From the NCBI RefSeq assembly GCF_024138675.1, contig NZ_CP090959.1, forward strand, positions 248,001 through 312,000: 64,000 nucleotides of DNA, written 5' to 3'. Source of the stretch: Simiduia sp. 21SJ11W-1. Lineage in GTDB: Bacteria; Pseudomonadota; Gammaproteobacteria; Pseudomonadales; Cellvibrionaceae. Numbering within the stretch: the first letter of the stretch is position 1; each line of letters begins with the position of its first letter. The notes below the pieces were generated by a model that was given only the letters and a program-made list of their open reading frames with translations, was not told the origin of the DNA and searched no databases. Both the position numbers and the translations under genes were made by a program. Positions 1 to 9,255 of this stretch are shown here, in pieces.

Positions 1-1122
1 AATAATGAGTTTCATGATTTCATTGGTGCCTGCATAAATTTTTTGCACGCGGGCATCGGCCCAGGCGCGGGCCACCGGGTACTCCCACATATAGCCGTAG
101 CCGCCGTGCAACTGCAGGCACTCGTCGGCCACCTTGCACTGGAGTTCTGTGGCGATGAGTTTGGCTTTGGCGGCGGTGGGTACGTCTAACTTGTCTTGCA
201 CGTGTAATTCCAGGCACTTGTCGATAAACACGCGCATGGCGGTAATTTCCGCACTGAGCTGAGCCAGCACGAATTGCGTGTTCTGAAAATTGGCTACGGG
301 CTTGCCGAAAGCGGTGCGCTCTTTTACATAGGCGAGCGTGTTGGCAAGTACGCTTTCAGCAGAGCTGATGGCGCCAATCGCCACAGACAGCCGTTCTTGT
401 GGCAGCTCTTGCATGAGGTATACAAAGCCCTGGCCTTCTGCCCCCAGTAGATTTTCCTTCGGTACTTTTACATCCTGGAAAAAAAGCTCTGAGGTATCTT
501 GGGCTTTCATGCCGATTTTTTCGAGATTTTTGCCTTTACTAAAGCCCGGGCTGTTGGCCTCAACCAACAGCAGGCTGGTGCCGCTGGCGCCGGCGGCTGG
601 ATCTGTTTTGGCAACCACAATCACCAGGTCTGCCAGTTGGCCATTGGTAATAAAAGTTTTGGCACCGTTTAACAGGTAGTGATCACCCTCAAGCACGGCG
701 GTGGTTTTAACACTTTGTAAATCGGAACCGGTGCCGGGTTCTGTCATGGCAATGGCGGTTATTATGTCGCCGCTTATGCACCCCGGCAGGTATTTTTGCT
801 TTAGCGCCGCAGAGCCGTATTTGTAGAGGTAGGGTACGGCAATGTCTGAATGCAGCCCCCAGCCAATGCCGGTAAGGCCTAAGCGCGCCACTTCTTCGTC
901 AATAATGGCGTTGTAGCGAAAATCCACACCCAGGCCGCCATCGGCTTCGGGAATGGTGGCGCCCAGAAAGCCCTGCGCCCCGGCTTTGTGCCAAAGCGCG
1001 CGATCCACCTGGCCATGCTTTTCCCACTCGTGGTGAAAAGGCACAGCTTCGGCCTCCAGAAATTTTGCTACGCTGTCGCGAAATTGTTCGTGCTCTGTAT
1101 CGTAAACGCTTCTAGCAATCAT
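1..1122 (-). CDS. acyl-CoA dehydrogenase (C-terminal end cut by window edge)
   Basis: Flavin enzyme that makes the alpha,beta double bond in an acyl-CoA, the first step of beta-oxidation, passing electrons to ETF. Reading the minus strand from an ATG at 1122 gives about 374 residues, with only the last few missing beyond position 1. Seen in sequence: an N-terminal helical part beginning [18 protein letters not shown], the flavin/substrate motif AMTEPGTGSDLQS near residue 130, and the C-terminal segment LHGGYGYMWEYPVAR followed by AGTNEIMKLII, which is the usual end of the family. The start overlaps the stop of the upstream FadJ-like gene by 11 bases, so the two are very probably translated together. 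The chain-length preference cannot be read from the sequence; the family call is secure. Confidence 0.93.
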   Translation of the reverse strand, partial: MIARSVYDTEHEQFRDSVAKFLEAEAVPFHHEWEKHGQVDRALWHKAGAQGFLGATIPEADGGLGVDFRYNAIIDEEVARLGLTGIGWGLHSDIAVPYLYKYGSAALKQKYLPGCISGDIITAIAMTEPGTGSDLQSVKTTAVLEGDHYLLNGAKTFITNGQLADLVIVVAKTDPAAGASGTSLLLVEANSPGFSKGKNLEKIGMKAQDTSELFFQDVKVPKENLLGAEGQGFVYLMQELPQERLSVAIGAISSAESVLANTLAYVKERTAFGKPVANFQNTQFVLAQLSAEITAMRVFIDKCLELHVQDKLDVPTAAKAKLIATELQCKVADECLQLHGGYGYMWEYPVARAWADARVQKIYAGTNEIMKLII

Positions 1123-3277
1123 GATCGGCCTCGTTATTGTTGTCTTGAAACAGGCGGTTTTCGTGGGCGGCTTTAATGAGAATTTCAGGCGGGGTGAAGC
1201 GCTCGCCGTAGCGCTCGGCTAGTTGTTCGGCGCGGGCCAAAAACGCGGCCAGCCCCGTTTGATTTACAAATTGAATGGCGCCGCCCGTCCAGGCAGGGAA
1301 GCCGATGCCAAAAATAGAGCCGATGTTGGCATCGCGCACGGCATTGATTACACCCTCCTGGTAGCAGCGCAGGGTTTCAATGGCCATTATGTAGAGCAGC
1401 CGGTCTTTGGCGTCTTCCAGGCTTAGATTTTCCGGTTGCACATTAAATTGCGCGATCAGTTCCGGCCACAGGTGCTTGGGGCTATCTTTTGGGTAGTTGT
1501 AAAAACCTTCGCCTGCGGCTTTGCCGCGGCGGTTCAGTTCAAGCATACGATCGAGCACTGCCTCGGCCGGGTGATTGGGGTAGGCCTTGCCCTCGGCTGC
1601 CAGATCTTGCCGGGTTTGTTCGCGCACTTTTTCCAGCAGTGTGAGGCTGACTTCATCTATTACCGCAAGCGGCCCCACGGGAAAGCCTGCCAGGAAGGCG
1701 GCGTTTTCAATGAGTGCCGGGTGGCTGCCTTCGCCTAGCATGGCCATGCCCTCGTGGGTAAAGGTGCCGAATACCCGCGAGGTAAAAAAGCCACGGTTGT
1801 CGTTCACCACTATGGGGGTCTTGCCAATTTGTTGCACGAAATCGTAGGCGTGTGCGAGGGTTTCGTCGCTGGTTTGCGCGCCGCGAATAATTTCTACCAA
1901 AGGCATTTTGTGCACCGGTGAGAAAAAGTGCAGGCCAATAAAACGCGCGGCGTCGTCGGCGGCGTGGGCCAGCCCCGTGATGGGCAGGGTGGAGGTGTTG
2001 CTGGCAATAATGGCCTGGTTAGAAAGATGCGTTTGCGCCTCGCGGGTGACACTGGCTTTGAGCTCGCGGTTTTCAAATACTGCTTCAATTACCAGCTCGC
2101 AACCGCTGAAGTCTTCGGGCAAGTCGGTGGGCGTGATGCGCGCCAAAATGGCCTCGGCCTCGGCGGCTTGCAATCGCCCGCGCTCAACGCGTGCCTGCAA
2201 AATTTTCCCCGCCTGCTGCTTGCCCTTGTTGGCCGCTTGCATGTCGATATCTTTAAGCACTACTGCAATGCCGCGATTGGCGCATTCGTAGGCAATGCCG
2301 GCACCCATCATGCCCGCGCCCAGCACGGCCACTTTTTTGATAGGCGCGCGCGCTTCACCGTCGGGCCTGCTGGCGCCGCTTTTTATTTCATTGAGCTGAA
2401 ACCAGAATGTATTGATGAGGTTTTTACACACCTGCCCCCGGGCCAGCGTCACTATGTGGCGCGATTCAATGCGCGTGGCCGTTTCAAAATCCACTTGTGC
2501 GCCCTCAACGGCGCAGGCCAGAATTTTTTCAGCCGCCGGTAAACAGCCGTGGGTTTTTGCGCGCACCATGGCAGGCACTATGGGCAGTGTGCGCGCCAGT
2601 GCCGGTTGCGTAGGCGTACCGCCCGGCATTTTGTAGCCCTTTTGATCCCAGGGTTGCTGCACCTCTGGGTGGGTGGCGGCCCAGGCTTCGGCGCGCGCAA
2701 TGAGGCCGGTGGTGTCTTCCGCAAGTTCGTGAATCAGCCCCGCGGCGAGCGCGGCCTCGGGTGAGAGCTGCTTGCCTTCGGTTAGCAGCGGCAGGGCCGC
2801 CTGCAAGCCCAGCAAGCGCACCATGCGGGTTACGCCGCCCGCACCTGGCAACAGGCCCAGGCTCACCTCTGGCAGGCCGATCTTTACCTGCGGCTGATTG
2901 AGCGCTACCCGGTGGTGGGCAAACAAGCACATTTCCCAGCCGCCGCCGAGTGCGGCCCCGTTAATGGCGGCCACCACCGGTTTGCCGGCGGTTTCTATTT
3001 TGCGCATGCAGGCTTTCATTTGCTCAACCATGTTGAAAAAATCTGCCGCGTTGTCGTCGCAAACGTTGCACAGGGCTTTGAGATCGCCGCCGGCAAAAAA
3101 GGTGTCTTTGGCGGAGCAGAGCACGAGCCCGCGCCACTCGCTGGCAAACAGTTCATCGGTCGCTTTTTGGAAATCGTCAGCGAAGGTTTGATCCATTAAA
3201 TTGGAGCGGCTGTCGGGCCTGTCGAGCAACAGGTGGTGAATGCCGTTTTCGTGTTTAACAAGTTTTACGCTGCTCAT
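1112..3277 (-). CDS. FadJ/FadB-like trifunctional enoyl-CoA hydratase / 3-hydroxyacyl-CoA dehydrogenase
   Basis: Carries out the hydration and NAD-dependent dehydrogenation steps of fatty-acid beta-oxidation. The 721-residue protein has a crotonase half (residues about 1-190, with oxyanion-hole segments [10 protein letters not shown] and [18 protein letters not shown] and the acid region [15 protein letters not shown]), then a Rossmann domain at about 315-490 ([18 protein letters not shown]) and the helical 3-hydroxyacyl-CoA dehydrogenase C-terminal domains to the end ([15 protein letters not shown]). Length agrees with FadJ (about 714). ATG at 3277 is preferred over the GTG at 3283 because a GGAGGAG ribosome site sits 5 bases before the ATG and would run into the GTG. 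The start overlaps the thiolase stop as ATGA. FadB versus FadJ type cannot be settled by eye; partnership with a trifunctional-style thiolase is inferred from the operon. Confidence 0.92.
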   Translation of the reverse strand: MSSVKLVKHENGIHHLLLDRPDSRSNLMDQTFADDFQKATDELFASEWRGLVLCSAKDTFFAGGDLKALCNVCDDNAADFFNMVEQMKACMRKIETAGKPVVAAINGAALGGGWEMCLFAHHRVALNQPQVKIGLPEVSLGLLPGAGGVTRMVRLLGLQAALPLLTEGKQLSPEAALAAGLIHELAEDTTGLIARAEAWAATHPEVQQPWDQKGYKMPGGTPTQPALARTLPIVPAMVRAKTHGCLPAAEKILACAVEGAQVDFETATRIESRHIVTLARGQVCKNLINTFWFQLNEIKSGASRPDGEARAPIKKVAVLGAGMMGAGIAYECANRGIAVVLKDIDMQAANKGKQQAGKILQARVERGRLQAAEAEAILARITPTDLPEDFSGCELVIEAVFENRELKASVTREAQTHLSNQAIIASNTSTLPITGLAHAADDAARFIGLHFFSPVHKMPLVEIIRGAQTSDETLAHAYDFVQQIGKTPIVVNDNRGFFTSRVFGTFTHEGMAMLGEGSHPALIENAAFLAGFPVGPLAVIDEVSLTLLEKVREQTRQDLAAEGKAYPNHPAEAVLDRMLELNRRGKAAGEGFYNYPKDSPKHLWPELIAQFNVQPENLSLEDAKDRLLYIMAIETLRCYQEGVINAVRDANIGSIFGIGFPAWTGGAIQFVNQTGLAAFLARAEQLAERYGERFTPPEILIKAAHENRLFQDNNNEADHDC

Positions 3278-4497
3278 TGGCACTCCTCCACGCGTTCAAT
3301 CACCGTGGCGATGCCCATGCCGCCGCCAACGCATAGGGTGATTAAGCCAAATTGTTTGTCGCGGGCTTCCAGCTCGTCCAGCAGGGTGGCAGTGAGCATG
3401 GCGCCGGTGGCACCCAGGGGGTGGCCCATGGCAATGGCGCCGCCGTTGACGTTAATTTTTTCCATGGGTACGGCAAGCTCGCGGGCAAAGCGCATAACCA
3501 CCGAGGCGAAGGCTTCGTTTACTTCAAACAGGTCTATGTCGTCTGCGGTGAGGCCGGCAATGGCCAGAGCTTTTTGCGCAGCCGGTGCAGGCCCTGTGAG
3601 CATTATGGTTGGGTCTGTGCCCACCAGTGCCGTGGCGCGCACCTTCGCGCGTGGCGTTAAGCCCCATTGGCTGGCGGCATTGGCGCTGCCGAGTAATAAC
3701 ACTGCCGCGCCATCCACTATGCCAGAGGAATTGCCGGCGGTGTGCAGGTGATGAATGCGTTCAACTTCCGGGTATTTCGCGCGTGCCACACCGTCAAAGC
3801 CCATGGCGCCTATGTCTGCAAAGGAGGGCGTGAGCGCGCCCAGGCTTTCCAGCGATGCATCGGGGCGAATGGTTTCATCCTGGGCGAGCAGGGTAAAGCC
3901 GTTGGCATCTGTCACGGGTATGACCGAGCGATTGAACGCGCCTCTGGCCCAGGCAGCAGCAGCCTTGTGGTGCGAGTGCATGGCGAACTCGTCGAGCTGG
4001 GTGCGGCTGAAACCCGCCAGGGTGGCGATTAAATCTGCGCCTATACCCTGTGGCATGAAGCCTGTGCGCGCGTTGGTTTCCGGGTCTAGCGCCCAGGCGC
4101 CGCCATCGCTGCCCATGGGTACGCGCGACATGGATTCCACACCGCCGGCCACCACCAGGTGCTCCCAACCCGAGCGCACTTTTTGCGCGGCCATGTTGAC
4201 GGCCTCAAGGCCAGATGCGCAAAAACGATTGAGCGTGACACCTGCCACATCATCGTGCCAACCGGCGGCGAGTGCTGCGGTTTTGGCGATGTCTGCGCCT
4301 TGATCGCCTATGGCGGTTACGCAGCCCAGCACTATGTCGTCTACCTGATTGGTGGGGAAACCCCCGTTGCGCGTATGCAAATGGCCGAGCAGTTGCGTGA
4401 GCAGGCTGATGGGCTTGACCTCATGCAGCGCGCCGCTCGCTTTGCCGCGCCCACGGGGTGTGCGCAGGGCATCGAAAATAAAAGCGTCTGATGTCAT
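3274..4497 (-). CDS. acetyl-CoA C-acyltransferase (thiolase), beta-oxidation
   Basis: Cleaves 3-ketoacyl-CoA with CoA in the last beta-oxidation step, or runs in reverse as an acetyl-CoA acetyltransferase. The 407-residue protein begins [19 protein letters not shown]. It shows the nucleophile motif [18 protein letters not shown] (Cys near 89), the [13 protein letters not shown] segment, the histidine motif [18 protein letters not shown] and the C-terminal catalytic cysteine motif [10 protein letters not shown]. The ATG at 4497 is chosen because AGGAAG lies about 8 bases upstream and the extra upstream codons match no thiolase N-terminus. It is first in a thiolase, FadJ-like, acyl-CoA dehydrogenase operon with overlapping genes. 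Whether it is FadA/FadI-like or a biosynthetic thiolase is open; context favours degradation. Confidence 0.93.
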   Translation of the reverse strand: MTSDAFIFDALRTPRGRGKASGALHEVKPISLLTQLLGHLHTRNGGFPTNQVDDIVLGCVTAIGDQGADIAKTAALAAGWHDDVAGVTLNRFCASGLEAVNMAAQKVRSGWEHLVVAGGVESMSRVPMGSDGGAWALDPETNARTGFMPQGIGADLIATLAGFSRTQLDEFAMHSHHKAAAAWARGAFNRSVIPVTDANGFTLLAQDETIRPDASLESLGALTPSFADIGAMGFDGVARAKYPEVERIHHLHTAGNSSGIVDGAAVLLLGSANAASQWGLTPRAKVRATALVGTDPTIMLTGPAPAAQKALAIAGLTADDIDLFEVNEAFASVVMRFARELAVPMEKINVNGGAIAMGHPLGATGAMLTATLLDELEARDKQFGLITLCVGGGMGIATVIERVEECQ

Positions 4498-4645
4498 GGC
4501 TTGTTCACTTCCTGATGTGTGGCGTGTGGTTTTAACTATAGGCCAGCGCACAGTTGCAATTTAATGACCCTTAGTGACAATGCCAGTGATCGCAGGTCTT
4601 GTGCAACGCCGTACACGAGGCAAACCGAGCAACCAAGGAGCCCGC

Positions 4646-5554
4646 GTGCTGCCGCTTGTTACCCACCCAGCTTACAGCTACCCCTTTCCCGCCAAGCACC
4701 GGTTTCCCATGCAGAAATTCGGCTTGCTGCACGCCTATTTGCAAAGCCTGGGCATCGCCACGCGCACCAATACCCTGAGGCCAGGCCGTTGCCAGCCGGG
4801 GCTGCTCACCCTGGCACACGATGAGGCCTATGTGGGCCGGTTTGTGAGTGGGCAACTCACCCATGCCGAGGTGCGCCGCATGGGCCTGCCCTGGAGCGAA
4901 GGGCTTAAACTTCGCACGTGTATTTCACCGGCCGGCACCTTGCTGGCCGCGCACTATGCGTTGGAATACGGCGTGGCTTGCCACCTGGCCGGCGGCACCC
5001 ACCACGCGCACCGCGATTTCGCCTCGGGCTTTTGCATCTTTAACGATTTGGCCATAACCGCGCGCGCGATGCTTGCTCACACCCGCGTGCGCAAGGTGCT
5101 GATTTTTGATGTAGACGTGCATCAGGGCGATGGCACCGCGCGCATTCTTGAAGGCGATACGCAGGCTTTTACCTGTTCAGTTCACTGCGAAAAAAACTTC
5201 CCCGTGCGCAAGGCCGCCAGTGACTTGGATATCAACTTGCCGGTGGCCATGGGCGATGATGCCTACCTCAGTGTGGTGTCGCACACCTTTGCCAAATTGC
5301 TGCGTGAAGAGCGCCCGGACTTGGTGCTTTACGACGCCGGTGTTGATGTTTACGCAGACGACCCTCTGGGCTTGTTAAATATTTCAGAGGCGGCCATTGC
5401 CGCGCGCGATCGCGATGTATTGCGCCAGGCGCGCGAGGCGGGGGTGCCCATTGCCACTGTTATTGGTGGTGGCTACGACCGCGATCAACAGGCACTGGCG
5501 CGCCGCCATGCGCTTTGTGTTGAACAGGCGGCAATGGAGTTTGCGGGCATCTAG
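4646..5554 (+). CDS. histone-deacetylase-family (class II-like) deacetylase
   Basis: Zinc-dependent deacetylase of the arginase/deacetylase fold. Bacterial members act on acetylated polyamines, proteins or other small acetyl-amides; the substrate here is unknown. The 302-residue protein has the His-His catalytic pair in GGTHHAHRDFASGF, the metal-binding DVDVHQGDGTA, and the later aspartate/tyrosine region YDAGVDVYADDPLG and ATVIGGGYD. I place the start at GTG 4646 because a strong AAGGAG lies 5 bases before it and the resulting N-terminus (MLPLVTHPAYSYPFPAKHRF) matches the compact N-terminus of the family; the open frame extends to 4574 without support. It is transcribed away from the beta-oxidation operon, 148 bases apart, so the two may share a regulatory region. 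Confidence 0.9.
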   Translation: MLPLVTHPAYSYPFPAKHRFPMQKFGLLHAYLQSLGIATRTNTLRPGRCQPGLLTLAHDEAYVGRFVSGQLTHAEVRRMGLPWSEGLKLRTCISPAGTLLAAHYALEYGVACHLAGGTHHAHRDFASGFCIFNDLAITARAMLAHTRVRKVLIFDVDVHQGDGTARILEGDTQAFTCSVHCEKNFPVRKAASDLDINLPVAMGDDAYLSVVSHTFAKLLREERPDLVLYDAGVDVYADDPLGLLNISEAAIAARDRDVLRQAREAGVPIATVIGGGYDRDQQALARRHALCVEQAAMEFAGI

Positions 5555-5597
5555 CGGCATTGGCTGCTGGTATACTTGCGCTTTTGGGTGGTGTGTT

Positions 5598-6164
5598 ATG
5601 TCTGTATTGGTCGCGCTGCAAGCGCGCAGCGACTGTTGTGAATTGTGCAAAGCAACCGAAAACCTGAGCGCGCTGGAAGTGGGCCCGGATGCGGCGGCCA
5701 ACTCGGATCGCCAAATTCTGGCCTGCGCCACCTGTGCCAACCAATTGGGCGGCAATGAGGCACTCGATGAAAATCACTGGCGGTGCCTGAACGATGCCAT
5801 GTGGAGCAGCGTGGGTGCCGTGCAAGTGCAGGCCTATCGGCAATTGCAGGTGCTGGCAACGAATGCCCACTGGGCGCAAGAGCTGCTGGATGTGATGTAT
5901 TTAGCGCCCGAGCTTGAAAGCTGGGCCAAGGCGCAGGCAGCCCAGCAGTCGGTGGTGCACAAAGATTGCCACGGCAATGTGTTAAGCGCCGGCGACAGCG
6001 TGACGCTCATCAAAGATTTGCCCGTTAAGGGCGCGAATTTCACCGCCAAGCGCGGCACTGCCGTGCGCGGTATTTCATTGGTGGCCGATAACCCCGAGCA
6101 CATAGAAGGCAAGGTGGAGGGCCAGCGTATTGTGATCCTCACCCAGTATGTGAAAAAGAATTAA
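5598..6164 (+). CDS. YjdM/PhnA-domain zinc-ribbon protein
   Basis: A 189-residue member of the YjdM (historically PhnA) family. It has an N-terminal zinc ribbon, seen here as CCELC at residues 14-18 and CATC about 25 residues later, and a C-terminal SH3-like PhnA domain, seen as KDCHGNVLSAGDSVTLIKDL through VILTQYVKKN. Despite the old name the family is not a phosphonate hydrolase, and its role is unclear. A middle segment of about 60 residues (roughly 45-110) separates the two parts, making it longer than the E. coli protein (about 111 residues). The ATG at 5598 is used because the cysteine ribbon follows at once; ribosome-site support is weak. It lies 43 bases after the deacetylase gene and may be co-transcribed. 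Confidence 0.85.
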   Translation: MSVLVALQARSDCCELCKATENLSALEVGPDAAANSDRQILACATCANQLGGNEALDENHWRCLNDAMWSSVGAVQVQAYRQLQVLATNAHWAQELLDVMYLAPELESWAKAQAAQQSVVHKDCHGNVLSAGDSVTLIKDLPVKGANFTAKRGTAVRGISLVADNPEHIEGKVEGQRIVILTQYVKKN

Positions 6165-6320
6165 GTGCCCACGCCATTGGGCACGCAACCGCCCAAGACA
6201 ACCGGCTAAGTCAGCAACCGCTTAATACAGCGGCCGCTTAATCGGCGGGGCTAGCAACGCGCAACTAACAATGAGTCGCTCGCATCTAAATTGCTGCCCG
6301 GCCTTTCGGTAATTTACAGC

Positions 6321-6914
6321 TCAACTGCGCGCGGTTTTGCGGCGCGCAACGGCCAGCATCAAGGCGCCAAAAAGCATTAACAAGGCGCTGTTGGGCTCTG
6401 GCAGGTTGGTGACCATTTTAGAGGCGTAAAGGTTTATGTGAGATAAGCCGCCGCCTTTGCCAAACACATTGTGAAAGGCCCAGTCGCCACTGCTGACGCC
6501 CTGCTGGATTTCAAATACAAACCACTCGTCTGGCTGGCCGCCGGTGCCGAACTTAAAGCCGAGTGCGGCATCTTCGTAGTGGTTCCAGAAGTCGCTGTCG
6601 AAGCTCCAGGTGCCGGTGCTGGATTTGTTGGCGCCGGCCACGATGGAAAAGTTGATATTGAACGGGTCGAAGGGATCGAGCGCTGTGTCTACATCGTCTT
6701 TGCTTTTCAATACCCAAGGGTCGCTGGTGGCCAGCAGGAAGGCATCGGTGGCGGGGTTGCCGCTGATGTTGCCGGTGCCTGCGTCCAGGCAGCTCATGGC
6801 CTGGGTATCGCTCATAGACATGTAGTTATTGCTGGTGTCAGCACAGTTTATGGGGGTTGCGCTTACCTGCGCGGCCGCCAAAACCAGTGTGCAAGCGACG
6901 AGAATCCGTTTCAT
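6321..6914 (-). CDS. PEP-CTERM anchored secreted protein, function unknown
   Basis: A 197-residue exported protein with a Sec signal peptide (MKRILVACTLVLAAAQVSA) and, at the very end, a PEP-CTERM sorting signal: NLPEPNSALLMLFGAL, a hydrophobic helix, and a basic tail RRKTARS. Proteins of this type are processed by an exosortase/EpsH system tied to exopolysaccharide production. No exosortase gene is in the window, so one must lie elsewhere if the signal is used. The middle part is rich in Asp, Asn, Ser, Trp and Phe and resembles secreted beta-rich PEP-CTERM proteins, but I do not recognise its domain. ATG 6914 is chosen because the signal peptide starts there, with a GAGGCAAG ribosome site; the open frame continues upstream to 6980 without one. 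Confidence 0.85.
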   Translation of the reverse strand: MKRILVACTLVLAAAQVSATPINCADTSNNYMSMSDTQAMSCLDAGTGNISGNPATDAFLLATSDPWVLKSKDDVDTALDPFDPFNINFSIVAGANKSSTGTWSFDSDFWNHYEDAALGFKFGTGGQPDEWFVFEIQQGVSSGDWAFHNVFGKGGGLSHINLYASKMVTNLPEPNSALLMLFGALMLAVARRKTARS

Positions 6915-7061
6915 TTTTCTTGCCTCGCGAATTTGTAGGGTTGCCGAGCTACCGCCGGGTAGCTGTGTCGCCCATTTCAACGCAAAAAGTGTTCCCGAAA
7001 AATAAAATCTAATTAATTCAATGGCTTACGCTTTTCTCGCCACTCGACGTTTGGCGCCTAT

Positions 7062-7106
7062 GTTAAGAAAACCGACGTTAAGAAAATCGACGTTAAGAAA
7101 ATCGGC
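7062..7106. repeat. three tandem 15-base direct repeats
   Basis: Three head-to-tail copies of a 15-base unit, GTTAAGAAAAYCGRC, at 7062-7076, 7077-7091 and 7092-7106, differing at two positions. They begin five bases beyond the stop of the aldo/keto reductase gene and have no obvious hairpin. They could be a slippage product or repeated protein-binding sites. Confidence 0.8.
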
Positions 7107-7111
7107 GCGCG

Positions 7112-7900
7112 CTAGCACTCTAGCGCCTTGTTCGCACGGGCAAGATTATCGCGCAGGTGCTGCGGGTTGATGGTGCCTACAATGGCGCTGGTAACGCCTG
7201 CAGTTTGCAGCACGAAATCCATGCTGGCTTGCACAGGATCCGCGCTTTGGCCGTTGCACAGATGGCCGCTGGCGAGCGCCTTTTTAATGAATACGCCTTT
7301 TTGGTGGCTGTGGCAGTAGTCGATAACGGGCCGCTCGGCCTGCTCGTTCAGGTTGTAGGTCACCATCACGCCATCGGCAATTTGTGCAGCCTTTAAACCG
7401 CCCTCAACGGTTTTGGTAGACATGCCAAAGGCGCGGATTTTGCCTTCGCGCTTGAGCTCGGCCAGCTGCTCCAGCGCGCCTTCTTGTTCGATAATGTGCA
7501 GGTCATCGCCGTTGGAGTGCACCAGCACTATGTCGATTACATCTGTGTTTAGCCGCTGCAGGCTGCGCTCGATGCTGTGGCGTGTGTGGGCTGCGCTGAA
7601 ATCAAAATGCGATTCGCCGTTGCTGAATTCCTCGCCCACCTTCGAGCAAATAACCCATTGCTGGCGCTGGCCCTTAAGCAGGTGGCCCAGGCGCGTTTCG
7701 CTGGTGCCGTAGGCGGGGGCCGTGTCGATTAAATTTACGCCCAGCTCGCGCGCTAAATTAATGAGTGCCAGTGCCTCGGCGTCGCTGGGCAGCTCAAACC
7801 CTTTAGGGTATTTCACGCCCTGATTGCGGCCAAGCTTGACGGTGCCAAGGCCAATGGGGCTTACCTCGATACCGGTGGAACCAAAGGGGCGTTGCATCAT
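7112..7900 (-). CDS. aldo/keto reductase family oxidoreductase
   Basis: A 262-residue NAD(P)H-dependent reductase of the aldo/keto reductase fold. Seen: the N-terminal MMQRPFGSTGIEVSPIGLG, the catalytic Asp/Tyr segment LIDTAPAYGTSETRLG, the lysine strand QWVICSKVG, the histidine strand DIVLVHSNG, and a C-terminal cofactor-side segment TAGVTSAIVGTINPQHL. It is shorter than typical members (about 320), like the compact sub-group often paired with other oxidoreductases. The start ATG at 7900 overlaps the stop of the upstream FAD oxidoreductase gene by four bases (ATGA), so the two are translationally coupled and may act on related metabolites. The substrate is unknown. Confidence 0.9.
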   Translation of the reverse strand: MMQRPFGSTGIEVSPIGLGTVKLGRNQGVKYPKGFELPSDAEALALINLARELGVNLIDTAPAYGTSETRLGHLLKGQRQQWVICSKVGEEFSNGESHFDFSAAHTRHSIERSLQRLNTDVIDIVLVHSNGDDLHIIEQEGALEQLAELKREGKIRAFGMSTKTVEGGLKAAQIADGVMVTYNLNEQAERPVIDYCHSHQKGVFIKKALASGHLCNGQSADPVQASMDFVLQTAGVTSAIVGTINPQHLRDNLARANKALEC

Positions 7901-9132
7901 GATTGTTGTGCCTCGGTGGTGGGGAAGGCGGTATCCCACGGGGTGGGGGCAATGGGGGCGGCCGGCAGAAATGCCACGGGGCTTTGGCGGTGGGCGGGGG
8001 CAATGCCGTCTGCCTCAAGTAATTGCAGCAGGCTTGTGGCCATGTTCGGGGCCAGTGTGAGCTTGGTGGGCCAGCCCACCAGTATGTTGCTGGCGCGCCC
8101 GTCTGTGCGTTGTGCCCGTGCGGCAAAGGCTTGATCGGGGCGGGCGAAGTTGCGCTGGCGCGGCTCGGCGCGATCAACGCTCAACGTGGCCCATTGCGCC
8201 TGGGATAAATCCACCCAAGGCATGAGCTCGGCCAATTCCTGTTGCGCGCGGGCAATCAGTTGGGCCGGGGTGTCTTGCACGCCCTGTTCGGCCAGGCTGC
8301 CGCCCAGGTACCACACAGTGGCGCCATCGGCGCAGGGGTGGCTTGAGATGGTGAGCCTTGGGGTTTTATCGGCGCCCAGGCAGTGGCCGTAAAACCTGTA
8401 GCCCAAATGGTGCTTAACCATCACCTGTTGCAGCGGGCGCAGTTGCATCCGGGGCTGGCTGCAGCCGGCGGCCGCCAGCAGCTGTTCGTTGCCGCGCCCG
8501 GCGGTAAATATCACTCGCCTGGCGTTAATTTGATGGGTTTGCCCCTGGTGTTCGGTAATCACCGAAACGCCCTCCGGGCCCTCGGTCAAACGGCTGTGCG
8601 CCCAATCGACTTGCCGGCAGCGGCCTTCGAGGTTGGCCGCCAGCGTTTGGATCACGCTGGGTACGTCTAACACCAGATCTACCAGCTTGTAGAGGTCGAA
8701 CTTGCGCCCGGCGGCCGCCAGCAGTGGCGGGTAATCTTTCGGCTGCAGGGCATCCACACGCCCGCGCAGTGCCTTGCTGGCAAAAAAGGTGGTAATGCGT
8801 GAGGTGACGCTCTGGCTTGCCCACATGTAAAAGTGTTCAGATAACACCCGAGCACCGGTTAAATCCACGTCGCCCTTGCCTGCAAGGCAGGCCGCCCAGT
8901 GGGCGGGCATATCGGCAATGGCTTCACTGGCGCCGGTGAGGCTGCCGGTGAGCGCATATTTTACGCCGCCGTGAATCATGCCTTGGGATGCCATGGATTG
9001 CTGATCGCCCAGGCCCGACTGCTCCAGCAGCAAGGTGTTGTACCCCGCGCGCATCAGCCGATTGGCCAGCCACAGGCCCGCCACGCCGCCGCCGATGATG
9101 AGGGTATCGAAATGGTGTTGCTGCACTGTCAT
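7897..9132 (-). CDS. FAD-dependent oxidoreductase, D-amino-acid-oxidase/glycerol-3-phosphate-dehydrogenase fold
   Basis: A 411-residue flavoprotein with an N-terminal dinucleotide-binding motif, FDTLIIGGGVAGLWLANRLM, a second FAD segment around residue 205 (ARRVIFTAGRGNEQLL), and a C-terminal FAD-closing region near ASNILVGWPTKLTLAPNMA. The overall pattern is that of the DAO family, whose members oxidise amino acids, glycine or glycerol-3-phosphate. The exact substrate cannot be told. It is followed with a four-base overlap by an aldo/keto reductase gene and is divergent from waaA across 123 bases. Confidence 0.85.
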   Translation of the reverse strand: MTVQQHHFDTLIIGGGVAGLWLANRLMRAGYNTLLLEQSGLGDQQSMASQGMIHGGVKYALTGSLTGASEAIADMPAHWAACLAGKGDVDLTGARVLSEHFYMWASQSVTSRITTFFASKALRGRVDALQPKDYPPLLAAAGRKFDLYKLVDLVLDVPSVIQTLAANLEGRCRQVDWAHSRLTEGPEGVSVITEHQGQTHQINARRVIFTAGRGNEQLLAAAGCSQPRMQLRPLQQVMVKHHLGYRFYGHCLGADKTPRLTISSHPCADGATVWYLGGSLAEQGVQDTPAQLIARAQQELAELMPWVDLSQAQWATLSVDRAEPRQRNFARPDQAFAARAQRTDGRASNILVGWPTKLTLAPNMATSLLQLLEADGIAPAHRQSPVAFLPAAPIAPTPWDTAFPTTEAQQS

Positions 9133-9255
9133 GGGCGCTTCCGTACAAAATTTCGCGAATTATACGGCAAAGGCTCAGGCCCGGCTGCCCCGCCGCCGTG
9201 GTGGCAGGCTGCGGCATTCGGTATGCTTGCGCCTTTGTCAGCCACTGCCCCCACT

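Noticed and set aside
6165-6184. GTGCCCA/TGGGCAC hairpin after the YjdM gene
   Set aside because: Only seven base pairs and no T-run, so I do not call a terminator.
8899-9255. N-terminal extension of the Kdo transferase open frame
   Set aside because: It is antisense to the flavoprotein gene and does not match the family N-terminus, which begins with the membrane anchor at 9256.
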